This document shows positions 17,047 through 26,297 of a stretch of DNA of 64,000 bases, one piece after another. How positions within the stretch are numbered: the first letter of the stretch is position 1; every line of letters begins with the position of its first letter. Source of the stretch: Actimicrobium sp034313845 (GTDB taxonomy: Bacteria > Pseudomonadota > Gammaproteobacteria > Burkholderiales > Burkholderiaceae_D); assembly GCF_034313845.1 (NCBI RefSeq), contig NZ_JAVIWN010000004.1; one strand, 5' to 3'. The notes under the pieces are model-generated. The model worked only from the letters and a program-made list of their open reading frames with translations, ran no database searches and had not been told where the DNA came from. Made by a program: the position numbers and the translations under genes.

Positions 17047-19245
17047 ATGTTTTCAACCATCACTAGACTACCCCCACCAACCCTGTGCCAGCCACCGAAT
17101 CAACACAGTCTTGGCGACAAGATCAATCGCCTCGTTGCCAGCGGCTATGCCCGCGCACTTCAACAATTTGCAACGCCTTCCAGCTTGCCTGGGCGCTCTT
17201 CCCCGTCACAAAAAACAGCCCGACGCGGAATCGTATCGCAAGCGATTCTGGAATCACTCCAATCGATGCCAGCGACCAAAGCCGCCTCCAGCAGCTTCGC
17301 TTTCAATCGCGAACACCTGGCGCTGACGGATACCTGCAACTTGCAACGCGCAGTCGTCACCAAGCTGGCCCCGGAGGCAACGACGCAACCTGCTCTGGTG
17401 GTTCATCACAACCCTGCTGTCAATGATATCGAAGCGCTGGTTGCCAAACACGGCCCGGTGAGCTTGAGCCTTCTCGGCATGCTCGCTGCGCACGAAGGCG
17501 GCAGTGCACTTCCGCGCAGTCATACGGTGCTGGTGCTGCACACCTTTCGTGATGAGCACGGCTGCTGCTTTGCCGTGGTGGTCGACGGCAACCCGCATGC
17601 GCGCAATGCGTTCAAAGATGCTGCCGAAGAAACGGCACAGCGCATCGGCAAGCAATTGCACGAACTCGGCCAACCCGAACTGGCGGCCGTTGAGCGAAAG
17701 CTGGCACTACGCGGTGAACGCATGGGAAGGGAGGAAGCCATTCATGATCTGATCAATCTCGACCGTGCGTTTGAAACCCATGAGGCGACCACAACGAGTT
17801 ATCGCAATTTCCTCGGGACACTGGGCAAGGACCTTGAAAAAGAAGGGCTGCTCGACAATGACTTCAACATGAATTCCCTCCCGACAGCGCAAGCGACTTA
17901 CGCGCGCAATGTCCGGATCGACGGTGCGTTGCCCGGCGAGATCGCCAACGCCTTGCGCGAGCAGATCAAACGACGTCCCGACTATGTGAAGCCATTTATA
18001 CCCCTGCAATCGCCGGTAGCGCCGCCGGACCTGTTTGAACAGATTCCTGCGGTGCGCGATGTCTTCAATGCGCCTTCCGTAGCAGGTCGCTGGTCACCAC
18101 CCGCCACGACAGAAGAGCTGAAAAATGCACTTCGCCAGGAATCGACCTTTGCCGCCGCCGTCGATGCACCTGAAAACCAGGCACGCCTGGACATGCTGCA
18201 CAAAGCCATTACCAACACGGTGCTGCCACCGAATCATCGCGGGGTGTCGCTGCAATTACAGTTCCCCGTCACCTATGGCCATGTCGCGCATATTGCGCCA
18301 CTCAATTTGTGGCGCGAAGCGGGACCGGACGGCACGTCAGGCAAGCTGCAGATGGGATGTCTGTATCAGGACGCCCGGCTCCAGATGGGCCTCCTGCATC
18401 AGGAAGCCACCCCGATCAGCGGCAAGGTATGGGAAGGCGAAGTACACCCGACATTCGATACGTCGGCAGTCTATCCTGGCGGCGTGGCACCGATTGCCGA
18501 GTCACTCAAGTTCACTGGTCTGCCCAACGTGACCACCGTCCTGCCGTGCAAATATCCGGACAAGATCGTGCCGCTGACACGTGCCATGGCGGGGCGCGAC
18601 AACGCTTATCCGTATGGCGGCACGCCGCTCTGGCACGGTGACAAAGGTCGCTTCCCGCCGGAGCGTCCCTTCAATTCCTGCTCGAATACCTCGTATGAAG
18701 TGCACATGATTTGCAACGGTCAATATCCGACTTATCAATCGACCCTGCCGGAACTATGGCGCGGAAAAATCGGCGAGCTCTACAACGTCGATCAGCGCAA
18801 AATCCAGACATGCCGGGTCGGGGACAAAGAGTATAACGTCGAGGACATGCTGCATTTGCCGTTCGACATCGTCGGCGCGATGTGGCCGAAAGTGACCGTT
18901 CACTCGGCCACGTTACCAAGCGCTGTGCCGTGTACTTATGCGCCGGAACATCCGGCACCGACGCCACTTGAGGTTGGCGACAATCTGCGTTTGCCGGACG
19001 CCGTTTTTCCGGCACGCTTCCATGCCGCCCGTTTCATCAATCCCGTCAAGGACATGCGCCTCGCCGACGGAACGCCGATCAAGAACGGCATCACGTATTT
19101 TGCCGATACGCTGCGTCAGGGGATTTTTTACTCCAACAATAAAGCCGGCAAAAAGCTCGATTTCTGGCTCTCGGGCATCGCAACTTCTTCGCAGACCGAT
19201 GGCTCACGCCACGACTTGACCGGCGACAAGGGGGCCGTGGTGTAA
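17047..19245 (+). CDS. large orphan protein of unknown function
   Basis: I do not recognise this 732-residue protein. The start at 17047 has AAGGAG 6 bp upstream; the frame is open further up but has no ribosome site there. It has no signal peptide or membrane helix. The first 100 residues are rich in Ser, Thr, Pro and Gln. A stretch near residues 135-185 (HGPVSLSLLGM, then SHTVLVLHTFRDEHGCCFAVVVDGNP cut short here as SHTVLVLHTF and AVVVDGNP) has the His ... Asp/Asn spacing seen in papain-like folds, but no assignment is justified. Cysteines are scattered through the C-terminal half. The gene stands alone between groEL and an acyl-CoA dehydrogenase gene. A host-directed effector is one possibility (inference). 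Confidence 0.75.
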   Translation: MFSTITRLPPPTLCQPPNQHSLGDKINRLVASGYARALQQFATPSSLPGRSSPSQKTARRGIVSQAILESLQSMPATKAASSSFAFNREHLALTDTCNLQRAVVTKLAPEATTQPALVVHHNPAVNDIEALVAKHGPVSLSLLGMLAAHEGGSALPRSHTVLVLHTFRDEHGCCFAVVVDGNPHARNAFKDAAEETAQRIGKQLHELGQPELAAVERKLALRGERMGREEAIHDLINLDRAFETHEATTTSYRNFLGTLGKDLEKEGLLDNDFNMNSLPTAQATYARNVRIDGALPGEIANALREQIKRRPDYVKPFIPLQSPVAPPDLFEQIPAVRDVFNAPSVAGRWSPPATTEELKNALRQESTFAAAVDAPENQARLDMLHKAITNTVLPPNHRGVSLQLQFPVTYGHVAHIAPLNLWREAGPDGTSGKLQMGCLYQDARLQMGLLHQEATPISGKVWEGEVHPTFDTSAVYPGGVAPIAESLKFTGLPNVTTVLPCKYPDKIVPLTRAMAGRDNAYPYGGTPLWHGDKGRFPPERPFNSCSNTSYEVHMICNGQYPTYQSTLPELWRGKIGELYNVDQRKIQTCRVGDKEYNVEDMLHLPFDIVGAMWPKVTVHSATLPSAVPCTYAPEHPAPTPLEVGDNLRLPDAVFPARFHAARFINPVKDMRLADGTPIKNGITYFADTLRQGIFYSNNKAGKKLDFWLSGIATSSQTDGSRHDLTGDKGAVV

Positions 19246-19266
19246 AGTCACAGACTATTCATCAAC

Positions 19267-19299
19267 GGGGCATGCCACGTTCGGCGCGGCATGCCCCTT
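19267..19299 (+). terminator. hairpin after the orphan gene
   Basis: GGGGCATGCC (19267-19276) and GGCATGCCCC (19288-19297) form a perfect 10-bp stem with an 11-nt loop. Only TT follows, so termination may be weak; it lies just upstream of the next gene. Confidence 0.55.
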
Positions 19300-19325
19300 C
19301 CCCAACCCGGCTGAAAAGGACAACA

Positions 19326-20249
19326 ATGAAAATCGGTTCCATTGGTGTAATCGGTGGCGGCTTGATGGGTGCGGGTATCGCGACGCGCTTTGCTCTTGCC
19401 GGTTTTGACACCATCCTGATCGAAGCAGATCCCCGGCGCATGACGCAGATTCCCGTCATCGTCAACGACATCCTCACCGAATTGATCGACGCAGAGTCAT
19501 GCACGCCAGCCCAGCGCCAGCAGGCACAGCAGTCGCTGACCGTCACCAGCGATCTGGCCGCGCTGGCGAACGCCGCCATCGTGATCGAAGCGATTCCGGA
19601 AGTGCTTGAGATCAAGCACACGCTGTATGCACAGCTCGAATGTCTGCTGCCGGCGGACGCGCTCATCATGAGTAATACCAGCGGTTTTTTGCCTGACCTG
19701 CTGTGTGAAAACATGCAGCACAAGCAGCGTTTTCTGATCGCGCATTTCTGGAATCCGCCGCATCTGATTCCGCTGGTAGAAGTCGTTCCGGCCAGCGCGA
19801 CCACACCGGACGTCATTGAAAAAACCATGGCAGTGCTGCACCAGATCAAGGCCGAACCAGTCTTGCTCGCCAAGGCGATCCCCGGCTTCATTGGCAATCG
19901 CTTGCAGTTCGCACTCTTGCGCGAGGCGCTGCATATCGTGCGCAGTGGCGCTGCCGACGCGGCAACAGTCGACGCGGTCATGACCGCCTCATTGGGACGA
20001 CGCTACAGCATCATGGGACCACTGGAATCAGCCGACCTGGGCGGACTGAACACATTGCTACAGATCGGCATGCATCTGATGCCAGAGCTGGCAGATGACC
20101 AGCAACCGCTCGAACTGCTGCGCCAGCAGGTTGAACAAGGTGATTTCGGCATCTCCAGCGGACGCGGATTTTATGAATGGAATGAAGAACGCATTGCGTC
20201 GGTAAGCGCCCGCCGCCGCGCACTGCTACGCCGCAATCGCACCGCCTGA
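19326..20249 (+). CDS. 3-hydroxyacyl-CoA dehydrogenase family protein
   Basis: An NAD-dependent 3-hydroxyacyl-CoA (or 3-hydroxybutyryl-CoA) dehydrogenase. The N-terminal Rossmann motif is IGVIGGGLMGAGIA, followed by NTSGFLPDLL and the family stretch FLIAHFWNPPHLIPLVEVV. The C-terminal 3-HCDH domain contains PGFIGNRLQFALLREAL and GRGFYEW. Start chosen at 19326 because of an AAAAGGA site and because the glycine-rich motif should be at the N-terminus; 307 residues. The precise substrate cannot be read from sequence; no beta-oxidation operon surrounds it. Confidence 0.88.
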   Translation: MKIGSIGVIGGGLMGAGIATRFALAGFDTILIEADPRRMTQIPVIVNDILTELIDAESCTPAQRQQAQQSLTVTSDLAALANAAIVIEAIPEVLEIKHTLYAQLECLLPADALIMSNTSGFLPDLLCENMQHKQRFLIAHFWNPPHLIPLVEVVPASATTPDVIEKTMAVLHQIKAEPVLLAKAIPGFIGNRLQFALLREALHIVRSGAADAATVDAVMTASLGRRYSIMGPLESADLGGLNTLLQIGMHLMPELADDQQPLELLRQQVEQGDFGISSGRGFYEWNEERIASVSARRRALLRRNRTA

Positions 20250-20268
20250 GACCCGATCAACCGGCGAA

Positions 20269-21201
20269 TCAATTGCGATAGTTATCCGTCGGTGCCTCGA
20301 CGAATGCGGCTTTTGCCGCGGCCTTGGCATCGAGCATGGCCTGATGCTCGGCCAGCAGGACTTCGCGCGTCTGCGGCGTCTCCAGCGAAATCCGTCCCAA
20401 GGCACCGCTGCGGTAATCCTGCAGCAACGTGTGCGCCGCTTTTTCCAGATCAACGCCCTTGCCTTTGAGGCGAAAGCCACGTCGCAACGCGACGGCCTCG
20501 ACGATCCCGACACCGTCCATTGCAGCCGGATCAACCCCATAGCGCGCTGCCAATTGCTGCGGATAGTACATGAGCAAGGCATCCGCCAGAAACGTCGCCA
20601 CCTCTTCTTCGATCAGCGCGTTGCTGCCCACTGCATGGCTTGCTGCCAGCATCAGTCCATCGCTGGGCAGTGCGATTTTTGGCCACAACATGCCAGGCGT
20701 ATCAGTGAGCACGATGTTATTTCCGAGATACAGGCGCTGCTGAATCTTGGTGACCGCCGGCTCATCGCCGACCTTGGCCACGCGCTTTTTTAACAGCGCA
20801 TTCATCAGCGTGGATTTGCCAACGTTCGGAATGCCCATGATCATGATGCGCAGCGGCTTCAGTGGCGTACCCCGATGCGGTGCGATCTTCATGCACAGGG
20901 CCGGAATTCTGGCGACATCGGCGGGTAGCTTGCAGCTCAGTGCCACCGCATGCACGTCGGGCTGGCGGTTGTAATACGCGATCCATGCCGCCGTCGCAGC
21001 CGGATCAGCGATATCGCTTTTGTTGAGGATTTTCAGGCAGGGCCGCTGCCGGTCGGCACGCAGCGTTTCGATCATCGGATTGCAGCTGGCCTGTGGCAAA
21101 CGGGCGTCCAGCACCTCGATCACCATGTCGACCTTCTCCATGGCTTCGGCCGCCTTCTTGCGGGCGGCATTCATGTGACCTGGGTACCATTGTATGGACA
21201 T
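20269..21201 (-). CDS. ylqF: ribosome biogenesis GTPase YlqF/RbgA type
   Basis: A circularly permuted GTPase: the G4 motif (NKSD) comes before G1 (GIPNVGKSTLMN) and G3 (DTPGM). The N-terminus IQWYPGHMNAARK is typical. 310 residues. RbgA-type proteins help mature the large ribosomal subunit. It is convergent with the dehydrogenase gene, 20 bp apart. Confidence 0.92.
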   Translation of the reverse strand: MSIQWYPGHMNAARKKAAEAMEKVDMVIEVLDARLPQASCNPMIETLRADRQRPCLKILNKSDIADPAATAAWIAYYNRQPDVHAVALSCKLPADVARIPALCMKIAPHRGTPLKPLRIMIMGIPNVGKSTLMNALLKKRVAKVGDEPAVTKIQQRLYLGNNIVLTDTPGMLWPKIALPSDGLMLAASHAVGSNALIEEEVATFLADALLMYYPQQLAARYGVDPAAMDGVGIVEAVALRRGFRLKGKGVDLEKAAHTLLQDYRSGALGRISLETPQTREVLLAEHQAMLDAKAAAKAAFVEAPTDNYRN

Positions 21202-21275
21202 TGACGATTCGATCCTGAGAAAAGAGGTCGCTATTCTACCCGCTGCCTGCCGCAGACCGGACCGTTCTGTCAGGC

Positions 21276-22226
21276 TTAATCGATTTCAGCCAGCACCTTC
21301 AGATGGGCGACCACGCTGCGTCCGAGTGCCGACAGGTTGTAGCCGCCTTCCAGGCAGCTGACGATACGACCCTGTGCGTACTGCTGCGCGACCAGCATGA
21401 TCTGTTTCGTGATCCAGGCATAGTCTTCTTCGAGCAAACCCATCTGGCCGAGATCATCTTCGCGATGGGCATCAAAACCCGCCGAGATAAAGATCATTTG
21501 TGGCTGGTGCGCGTGCAATGCCGGCAGCCATTTATCGGTGACCACCTGGCGCACGATGTCGCCACCGCTAAAGGCAGGCACGCCGACATTGACCATGTTG
21601 TGCAAGCCCGGTTTGCTGCCTGACTCCTCGACAAACGGATACAGCGCCTCCTGAAAAAAACTCGTCATCAGCACGCGCGGATCATCCCGGAACGTGTCAT
21701 GGGTACCGTTGCCATGATGGACATCAAAGTCAACAATCGCGATCCGCTGCAAACCATGAAATTCGATTGCCCGGCGGGCCGCAATCGCGACATTATTGAA
21801 CAGGCAGAAACCCATAGGCGCAGTTGGCGTGGCGTGATGGCCGGGCGGGCGAATCGAACAGAATGCGTTGTCAAGCTCGCCAGCCATTACCGCGTCCGTT
21901 GCTGCCACCGCCGCGCCCGCCGCGCGCAATGCTGCGGTCATGCTGTGGGCATTGAGGAAGGTGTCGGGATCGATCGCAAAGTACGGTTCAACATCAGGCC
22001 GATCAAGCGGAACATGATCGGTCACGCGCGCAATCGCTTCCGCCGTGTGCACACTGGACAACATGGCGATCGTCGCCAAGGGCGCTTCATGATGCTGCAA
22101 CAGACAGCTGATGCGACTAGCGATCAGCTGGTCATCAATGGCTTGCAGGCGCGCGGGTGCCTCGGGATGCCACGATCCCATCTCATGGCGACTGCAATCG
22201 GAATGGGTAAAAAAACCAGTACTCAT
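21276..22226 (-). CDS. histone deacetylase-family amidohydrolase
   Basis: A zinc-dependent deacetylase of the HDAC/AcuC/acetylpolyamine amidohydrolase superfamily. Visible motifs are RPPGHHATP (catalytic His pair), DFDVHHGNGTHD (zinc ligands), and SAGFDAHREDDLG (third ligand), then LEGGYN. The frame is open upstream, but the ATG at 22226 follows AAGGGCCC and gives MSTGFFTHSDC, the usual beginning; 316 residues. The substrate in bacteria is uncertain. It diverges from moxR. Confidence 0.92.
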   Translation of the reverse strand: MSTGFFTHSDCSRHEMGSWHPEAPARLQAIDDQLIASRISCLLQHHEAPLATIAMLSSVHTAEAIARVTDHVPLDRPDVEPYFAIDPDTFLNAHSMTAALRAAGAAVAATDAVMAGELDNAFCSIRPPGHHATPTAPMGFCLFNNVAIAARRAIEFHGLQRIAIVDFDVHHGNGTHDTFRDDPRVLMTSFFQEALYPFVEESGSKPGLHNMVNVGVPAFSGGDIVRQVVTDKWLPALHAHQPQMIFISAGFDAHREDDLGQMGLLEEDYAWITKQIMLVAQQYAQGRIVSCLEGGYNLSALGRSVVAHLKVLAEID

Positions 22227-22364
22227 GGGCCCTTGACGGTTATTGGCATTCCACCGACAGAAATATTCCATCAGGCAATACCTAGCGTTCTCGCATAGAA
22301 TCTGGCAAGTGTAACCAAGATTGCAGTGCACAAGTTCCTCCCACCGACTATTCTCTGACGACTC

Positions 22365-23285
22365 ATGTACTCACCCGTTCACGCTGCGGCAAAACAGATC
22401 AACCAGATCGTGGTTGGCAAGGAACTTCAGGTGCGCCAGGCGCTGGTTTGCCTGCTGGCCGGTGGCCATTTGCTGATCGAGGACGTCCCCGGTGTCGGCA
22501 AAACGACACTGGCCCATGCGCTGGCAATTTCGCTGGGCATGCAATTCAATCGTGTGCAATTTACTAGCGACCTGATGCCGGCTGATGTGGTGGGCGTCTC
22601 GATCTTCGACCGTGAAACCAGCCGCTTCGTGTTCCATCCGGGACCGATTTTCACGCAAGTACTGCTGGGCGACGAGATCAACCGCGCCACGCCCAAAACC
22701 CAGTCCGCCCTGCTTGAAGCGATGGAAGAGCGACAGGTCACCGCCGATGGAGTCACGCGGGCGCTACCGCAGCCATTTTTTGTGATCGCCACCCAAAATC
22801 CGGCCCACCAGATCGGCACATTTCCGTTACCGGAATCCCAGCTCGATCGCTTCCTGATGTGCCTGTCGCTCGGTTATCCGGACATTGCCGCCGAGCGTGC
22901 GCTGCTCATGGGCGAAGATCGACGCAGCATGCTGCAGGCACTGCGTGCGTCCATGCAACCAGCCGATTTGCTGGCGGCACGGGCCGGTCTGGCGAGCATC
23001 CACACCTCCGACAAGCTGATTGATTATGTCCATGCGCTGGTGCTGGCGTCGCGCCAGAATGGCCTGTTCCAGGAGGGCTTGAGTCCGCGTGCCGCCATCG
23101 CACTGGTGCAGGCAGCACGTGCCTGGGCCGCGCTCGAAGGTCGCAATCATGTGATTCCCGAAGATGTGCAGGCCGTCCTCGGGCCGGTTGCCACGCATCG
23201 CTTGCGGCCATTGAAATCGGCCAGCGGATCCGCCCTGACAAGCCGCGATCTGATCGCGCAAATGATCAAGTCGGTCGCCCTCTGA
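22365..23285 (+). CDS. MoxR-family AAA+ ATPase
   Basis: A chaperone-like ATPase. Walker A is GVGKTTLA near residue 44, Walker B is LLGDEINRA, with sensor 1 in FVIATQNP. 306 residues. It heads a run of four genes (MoxR, DUF58, transglutaminase, MltB) and probably acts on the neighbouring membrane proteins, a pairing often seen in bacteria. Confidence 0.93.
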   Translation: MYSPVHAAAKQINQIVVGKELQVRQALVCLLAGGHLLIEDVPGVGKTTLAHALAISLGMQFNRVQFTSDLMPADVVGVSIFDRETSRFVFHPGPIFTQVLLGDEINRATPKTQSALLEAMEERQVTADGVTRALPQPFFVIATQNPAHQIGTFPLPESQLDRFLMCLSLGYPDIAAERALLMGEDRRSMLQALRASMQPADLLAARAGLASIHTSDKLIDYVHALVLASRQNGLFQEGLSPRAAIALVQAARAWAALEGRNHVIPEDVQAVLGPVATHRLRPLKSASGSALTSRDLIAQMIKSVAL

Positions 23286-23295
23286 CGCGGCACCA

Positions 23296-24282
23296 ATGAC
23301 GATCGAGCGCACCCGGATCGGCACCTTGATTGATCGCTGGCTCTATCGACTGGCGGGTCCGGAGACGGGTGAAATCGTCCTCAGCCAGCGACGTGTCTTC
23401 ATCGTCCCGAGCGGTGCAGGCTGGGGCTTCGCCACCATGCTGGTGCTGCTATTTACCGGCTCCGTCAACTACAACCTGAACCTTGGCTTTGCCTTTACTT
23501 TCCTGATCGCTTCATGTGCGGTGGTCGACATGCACCTGACCTTTCGCAATCTGGCCTATCTGCATCTGGCACCAGGTCGTGCTCCAGCGATTTTTTGCGG
23601 CGATATGGCGTCGTTCGAGTTGCAGTTGATCAACCGGCGCAAGCATGACCGGTATGCGATCTGGATGGATTTTTACGGTCATGCCGGTGCCGTCGCGCAG
23701 GCGGTCGATGTCGCTGCGCTGGGTACCAGCAAAATCACGCTGGGCGTGGCAAGCGTCACACGCGGCTGGTTACCGGCACCGCGTGTACGACTGGTCACGC
23801 GCTTTCCGCTGGGTTTGTTGCGAGCCTGGAGTTACTGGCAACCCGACATGCGGGTACTGGTCTATCCGCACCCCGAACAAGGTGCACCACCGTTGCCGCT
23901 GGTGGCCAACCATGCTGCGCACGGCATCGGGATGGCGGGCAGCGACGACTTCGCCGGTATCCGTGCGTATCGGCCCGGTGATCCGATGCAGCAACTTGCA
24001 TGGCGCCAGATTGCCCGGATCGATCCGGCACTCGGCGGCATGCTGCTGACCAAACAGTTCGAAGGCGGTGCCGTGAGCGAACTGGTGATCGATTTTGCTG
24101 CCTTTCCACGGGTGATGGACTTGGAACTGAAGCTCTCGCGCATGACGCGCTGGGTGCTGGATGCCGAAGCCAGTCGCTTGCCGTATGCATTCCGGCTAGG
24201 CGCGCTGAACCTGCCATCCGCGCACGGACCGGCACAACAAGCGGCCTGTCTGCAGGCACTGGCCGAGTTTGCGCCAGCATGA
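23296..24282 (+). CDS. DUF58 domain membrane protein
   Basis: Two membrane helices lie near residues 40-80 (WGFATMLVLLFTGSVNYN, then FAFTFLIASCAVV). The DUF58 signature appears late in the protein: DDFAGIRAYRPGDPMQQLAWRQIARI (only its core RAYRPGD...W matters). It is co-encoded with MoxR; the family has a von Willebrand-like fold and unknown function. 328 residues. It ends in an ATGA overlap with the transglutaminase gene. Confidence 0.9.
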   Translation: MTIERTRIGTLIDRWLYRLAGPETGEIVLSQRRVFIVPSGAGWGFATMLVLLFTGSVNYNLNLGFAFTFLIASCAVVDMHLTFRNLAYLHLAPGRAPAIFCGDMASFELQLINRRKHDRYAIWMDFYGHAGAVAQAVDVAALGTSKITLGVASVTRGWLPAPRVRLVTRFPLGLLRAWSYWQPDMRVLVYPHPEQGAPPLPLVANHAAHGIGMAGSDDFAGIRAYRPGDPMQQLAWRQIARIDPALGGMLLTKQFEGGAVSELVIDFAAFPRVMDLELKLSRMTRWVLDAEASRLPYAFRLGALNLPSAHGPAQQAACLQALAEFAPA

Positions 24283-26297
24283 CCACGACCTCCGTACCCG
24301 CCCGCAAAGTGCGCACACCGATCGCCCGCGACAAGGCCGACATGCTGACCTTGCTGGGTGCGTGTCTGCTGGTGCTGCTGCCGCATTTCTTTCATTTGCC
24401 ACTGTGGATTTCGGCTGGCGTCGCGACCCTGCTTGGCTGGCGCAGCTGGATCACCTGGACCGGCAGACGATTGCCTCCGCGCTGGTTATTGTTGCCCGTC
24501 GCGGCACTGGCGATGGCCGGCATTTACCTCGCCTACCGGACTCTGCTCGGACGCGACGCCGGGGTGGCCATGCTGGCGCTGCTGCTCATCCTCAAGCTGC
24601 TGGAGATGCATGCCAGACGGGATTTGTTCGTGGTGCTGTTCCTGAGTTTTTTTCTGCTGCTGACTAACTTTTTTTACTCGCAAAACATCCTCACCGCATT
24701 GTTGATGGCCATTGCCGTGGTGGCGCTGCTCACCGCACAACTGTCCTTCCAGTTCACTGGTACCGTACCACCCCTGAAAAAAAAGCTGCGCCTCGCCACG
24801 CTCATTGTCGGCCTGGCCACGCCCTTGATGCTGGTACTGTTTCTGGTGTTTCCGCGCATTCAGGGGCCGCTGTGGGGTTTGCCGGGCGATGCGACCGGTG
24901 CCCGTACGGGGCTGTCGGACTCCATGACACCGGGAATGATTTCCTCGCTCGCGCTATCCGATGACATCGCCTTTCGCGTCAAATTCATCGATCCGGTACC
25001 GTCCCAGGCCACGCTGTACTGGCGCGCCAGTGTGCTGTCCCATTTCGATGGCCGGACGTGGACGGCACAACCCCAGACTCCAATGAAAGCCGGCAGCGTA
25101 AAAGCCTTGCCAGGCAGTGCGTCCACACGCTACGAGGTAACGATGGAGCCGCATGGCCGACGTTGGCTGTTCGCGCTGGAGACACCTGTCGCACCACCAC
25201 AACTGCGCGGCAACAACGCTTATCTCGCCAACGATTTCCAGCTGCTGGCCAGCGAGCGAATCGACACCCGGCTGCGCTACGACGTCACGTCGTGGACGCA
25301 GTTCTCATTGCAGGCCGATAGCGTGCCGGATGAACTCAACGATGGATTGCAACGCGTCGCCGGTATCAATCCGGCCACCACCGGCTTCGCCCGCAGCTTG
25401 CTGGCGCGCTCCAGCGACAGCGCAGAACTGATCGGACTGGTGCTGCAATACTTTCGCCGCGAACCCTTCCGCTATACGCTCGAGCCACCCCTGCTAGGCC
25501 GCAATGCCGTCGACGAATTCTTATTTTCTAGCCGAGCCGGTTTTTGCGAACACTATGCCTCTGCCTTTGTCGTACTGATGCGTGAACTGGGCATACCGGC
25601 GCGCGTTGTCACAGGCTACCAGGGTGGCGAAATCAATCCGAGCGACGGGTATATGGAAGTGCGCCAGAGCGACGCTCATGCCTGGGCCGAAGTGTGGATA
25701 GAACAACGCGGCTGGATCCGGGTCGACCCGACTGGCGCGGTCGCCCCGGAACGGATCGAGCGCAGTGTCGCCAGCCAGTCGGGCCGGCGCTTGTTTGGCG
25801 GACTGGTGACGCTGTCGCCCGCACGTGGTTCGTGGCTGGCACTGACCCGATTCAACTGGGATGCGCTCTCGAATGCGTGGAACCAGCGCGTACTGAACTA
25901 TTCCTCCGAACAGCAAAAAAATCTGGTCGCCCGGCTCGGCATCGACAAAGTCGACTGGCCGGTACTGACCGCACTGATGCTGGGTGCAGGCAGTCTGGTG
26001 ATGGCCATCATGATGCTGCCGCTGCTGAAGAACCGCGCCACACGCGATCCGGCCGGCAAGCTGTATGCGGCGTTTTGCCGGCGTATGGCGCGCTTCGGCC
26101 TGATCCGTGCGCCACACGATGGGCCGCGCACTTTCATGGCTGTCGTGGCAGCCAATACGCTACTGCCGGAGCACACAAAAGCGGCTGCGCTCCGCTTTCT
26201 GGTCAGCTATGAGGCGCTGCAGTATGGTACGGTGGCACCTCGCCGGCGTCGTGCTGCGCTGTCCTACCTACACACTTTATTGGCCGCCTGTCGATGA
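24279..26297 (+). CDS. tgpA: TgpA-type membrane transglutaminase
   Basis: An integral membrane protein with about five N-terminal helices, then a periplasmic transglutaminase-like domain and a last helix before a DUF4129-like tail. The catalytic triad is Cys423 (AGFCEHYAS), His467 (SDAHAWAEVW) and Asp483 (VDPTGAV). 672 residues. The start is fixed by an ATGA overlap with DUF58. TgpA in Pseudomonas aeruginosa is essential for viability; its peptidoglycan or protein substrate is unsettled. It is followed by mltB, again with a 4-bp overlap, which links it to the cell wall. Confidence 0.9.
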   Translation: MTTTSVPARKVRTPIARDKADMLTLLGACLLVLLPHFFHLPLWISAGVATLLGWRSWITWTGRRLPPRWLLLPVAALAMAGIYLAYRTLLGRDAGVAMLALLLILKLLEMHARRDLFVVLFLSFFLLLTNFFYSQNILTALLMAIAVVALLTAQLSFQFTGTVPPLKKKLRLATLIVGLATPLMLVLFLVFPRIQGPLWGLPGDATGARTGLSDSMTPGMISSLALSDDIAFRVKFIDPVPSQATLYWRASVLSHFDGRTWTAQPQTPMKAGSVKALPGSASTRYEVTMEPHGRRWLFALETPVAPPQLRGNNAYLANDFQLLASERIDTRLRYDVTSWTQFSLQADSVPDELNDGLQRVAGINPATTGFARSLLARSSDSAELIGLVLQYFRREPFRYTLEPPLLGRNAVDEFLFSSRAGFCEHYASAFVVLMRELGIPARVVTGYQGGEINPSDGYMEVRQSDAHAWAEVWIEQRGWIRVDPTGAVAPERIERSVASQSGRRLFGGLVTLSPARGSWLALTRFNWDALSNAWNQRVLNYSSEQQKNLVARLGIDKVDWPVLTALMLGAGSLVMAIMMLPLLKNRATRDPAGKLYAAFCRRMARFGLIRAPHDGPRTFMAVVAANTLLPEHTKAAALRFLVSYEALQYGTVAPRRRRAALSYLHTLLAACR

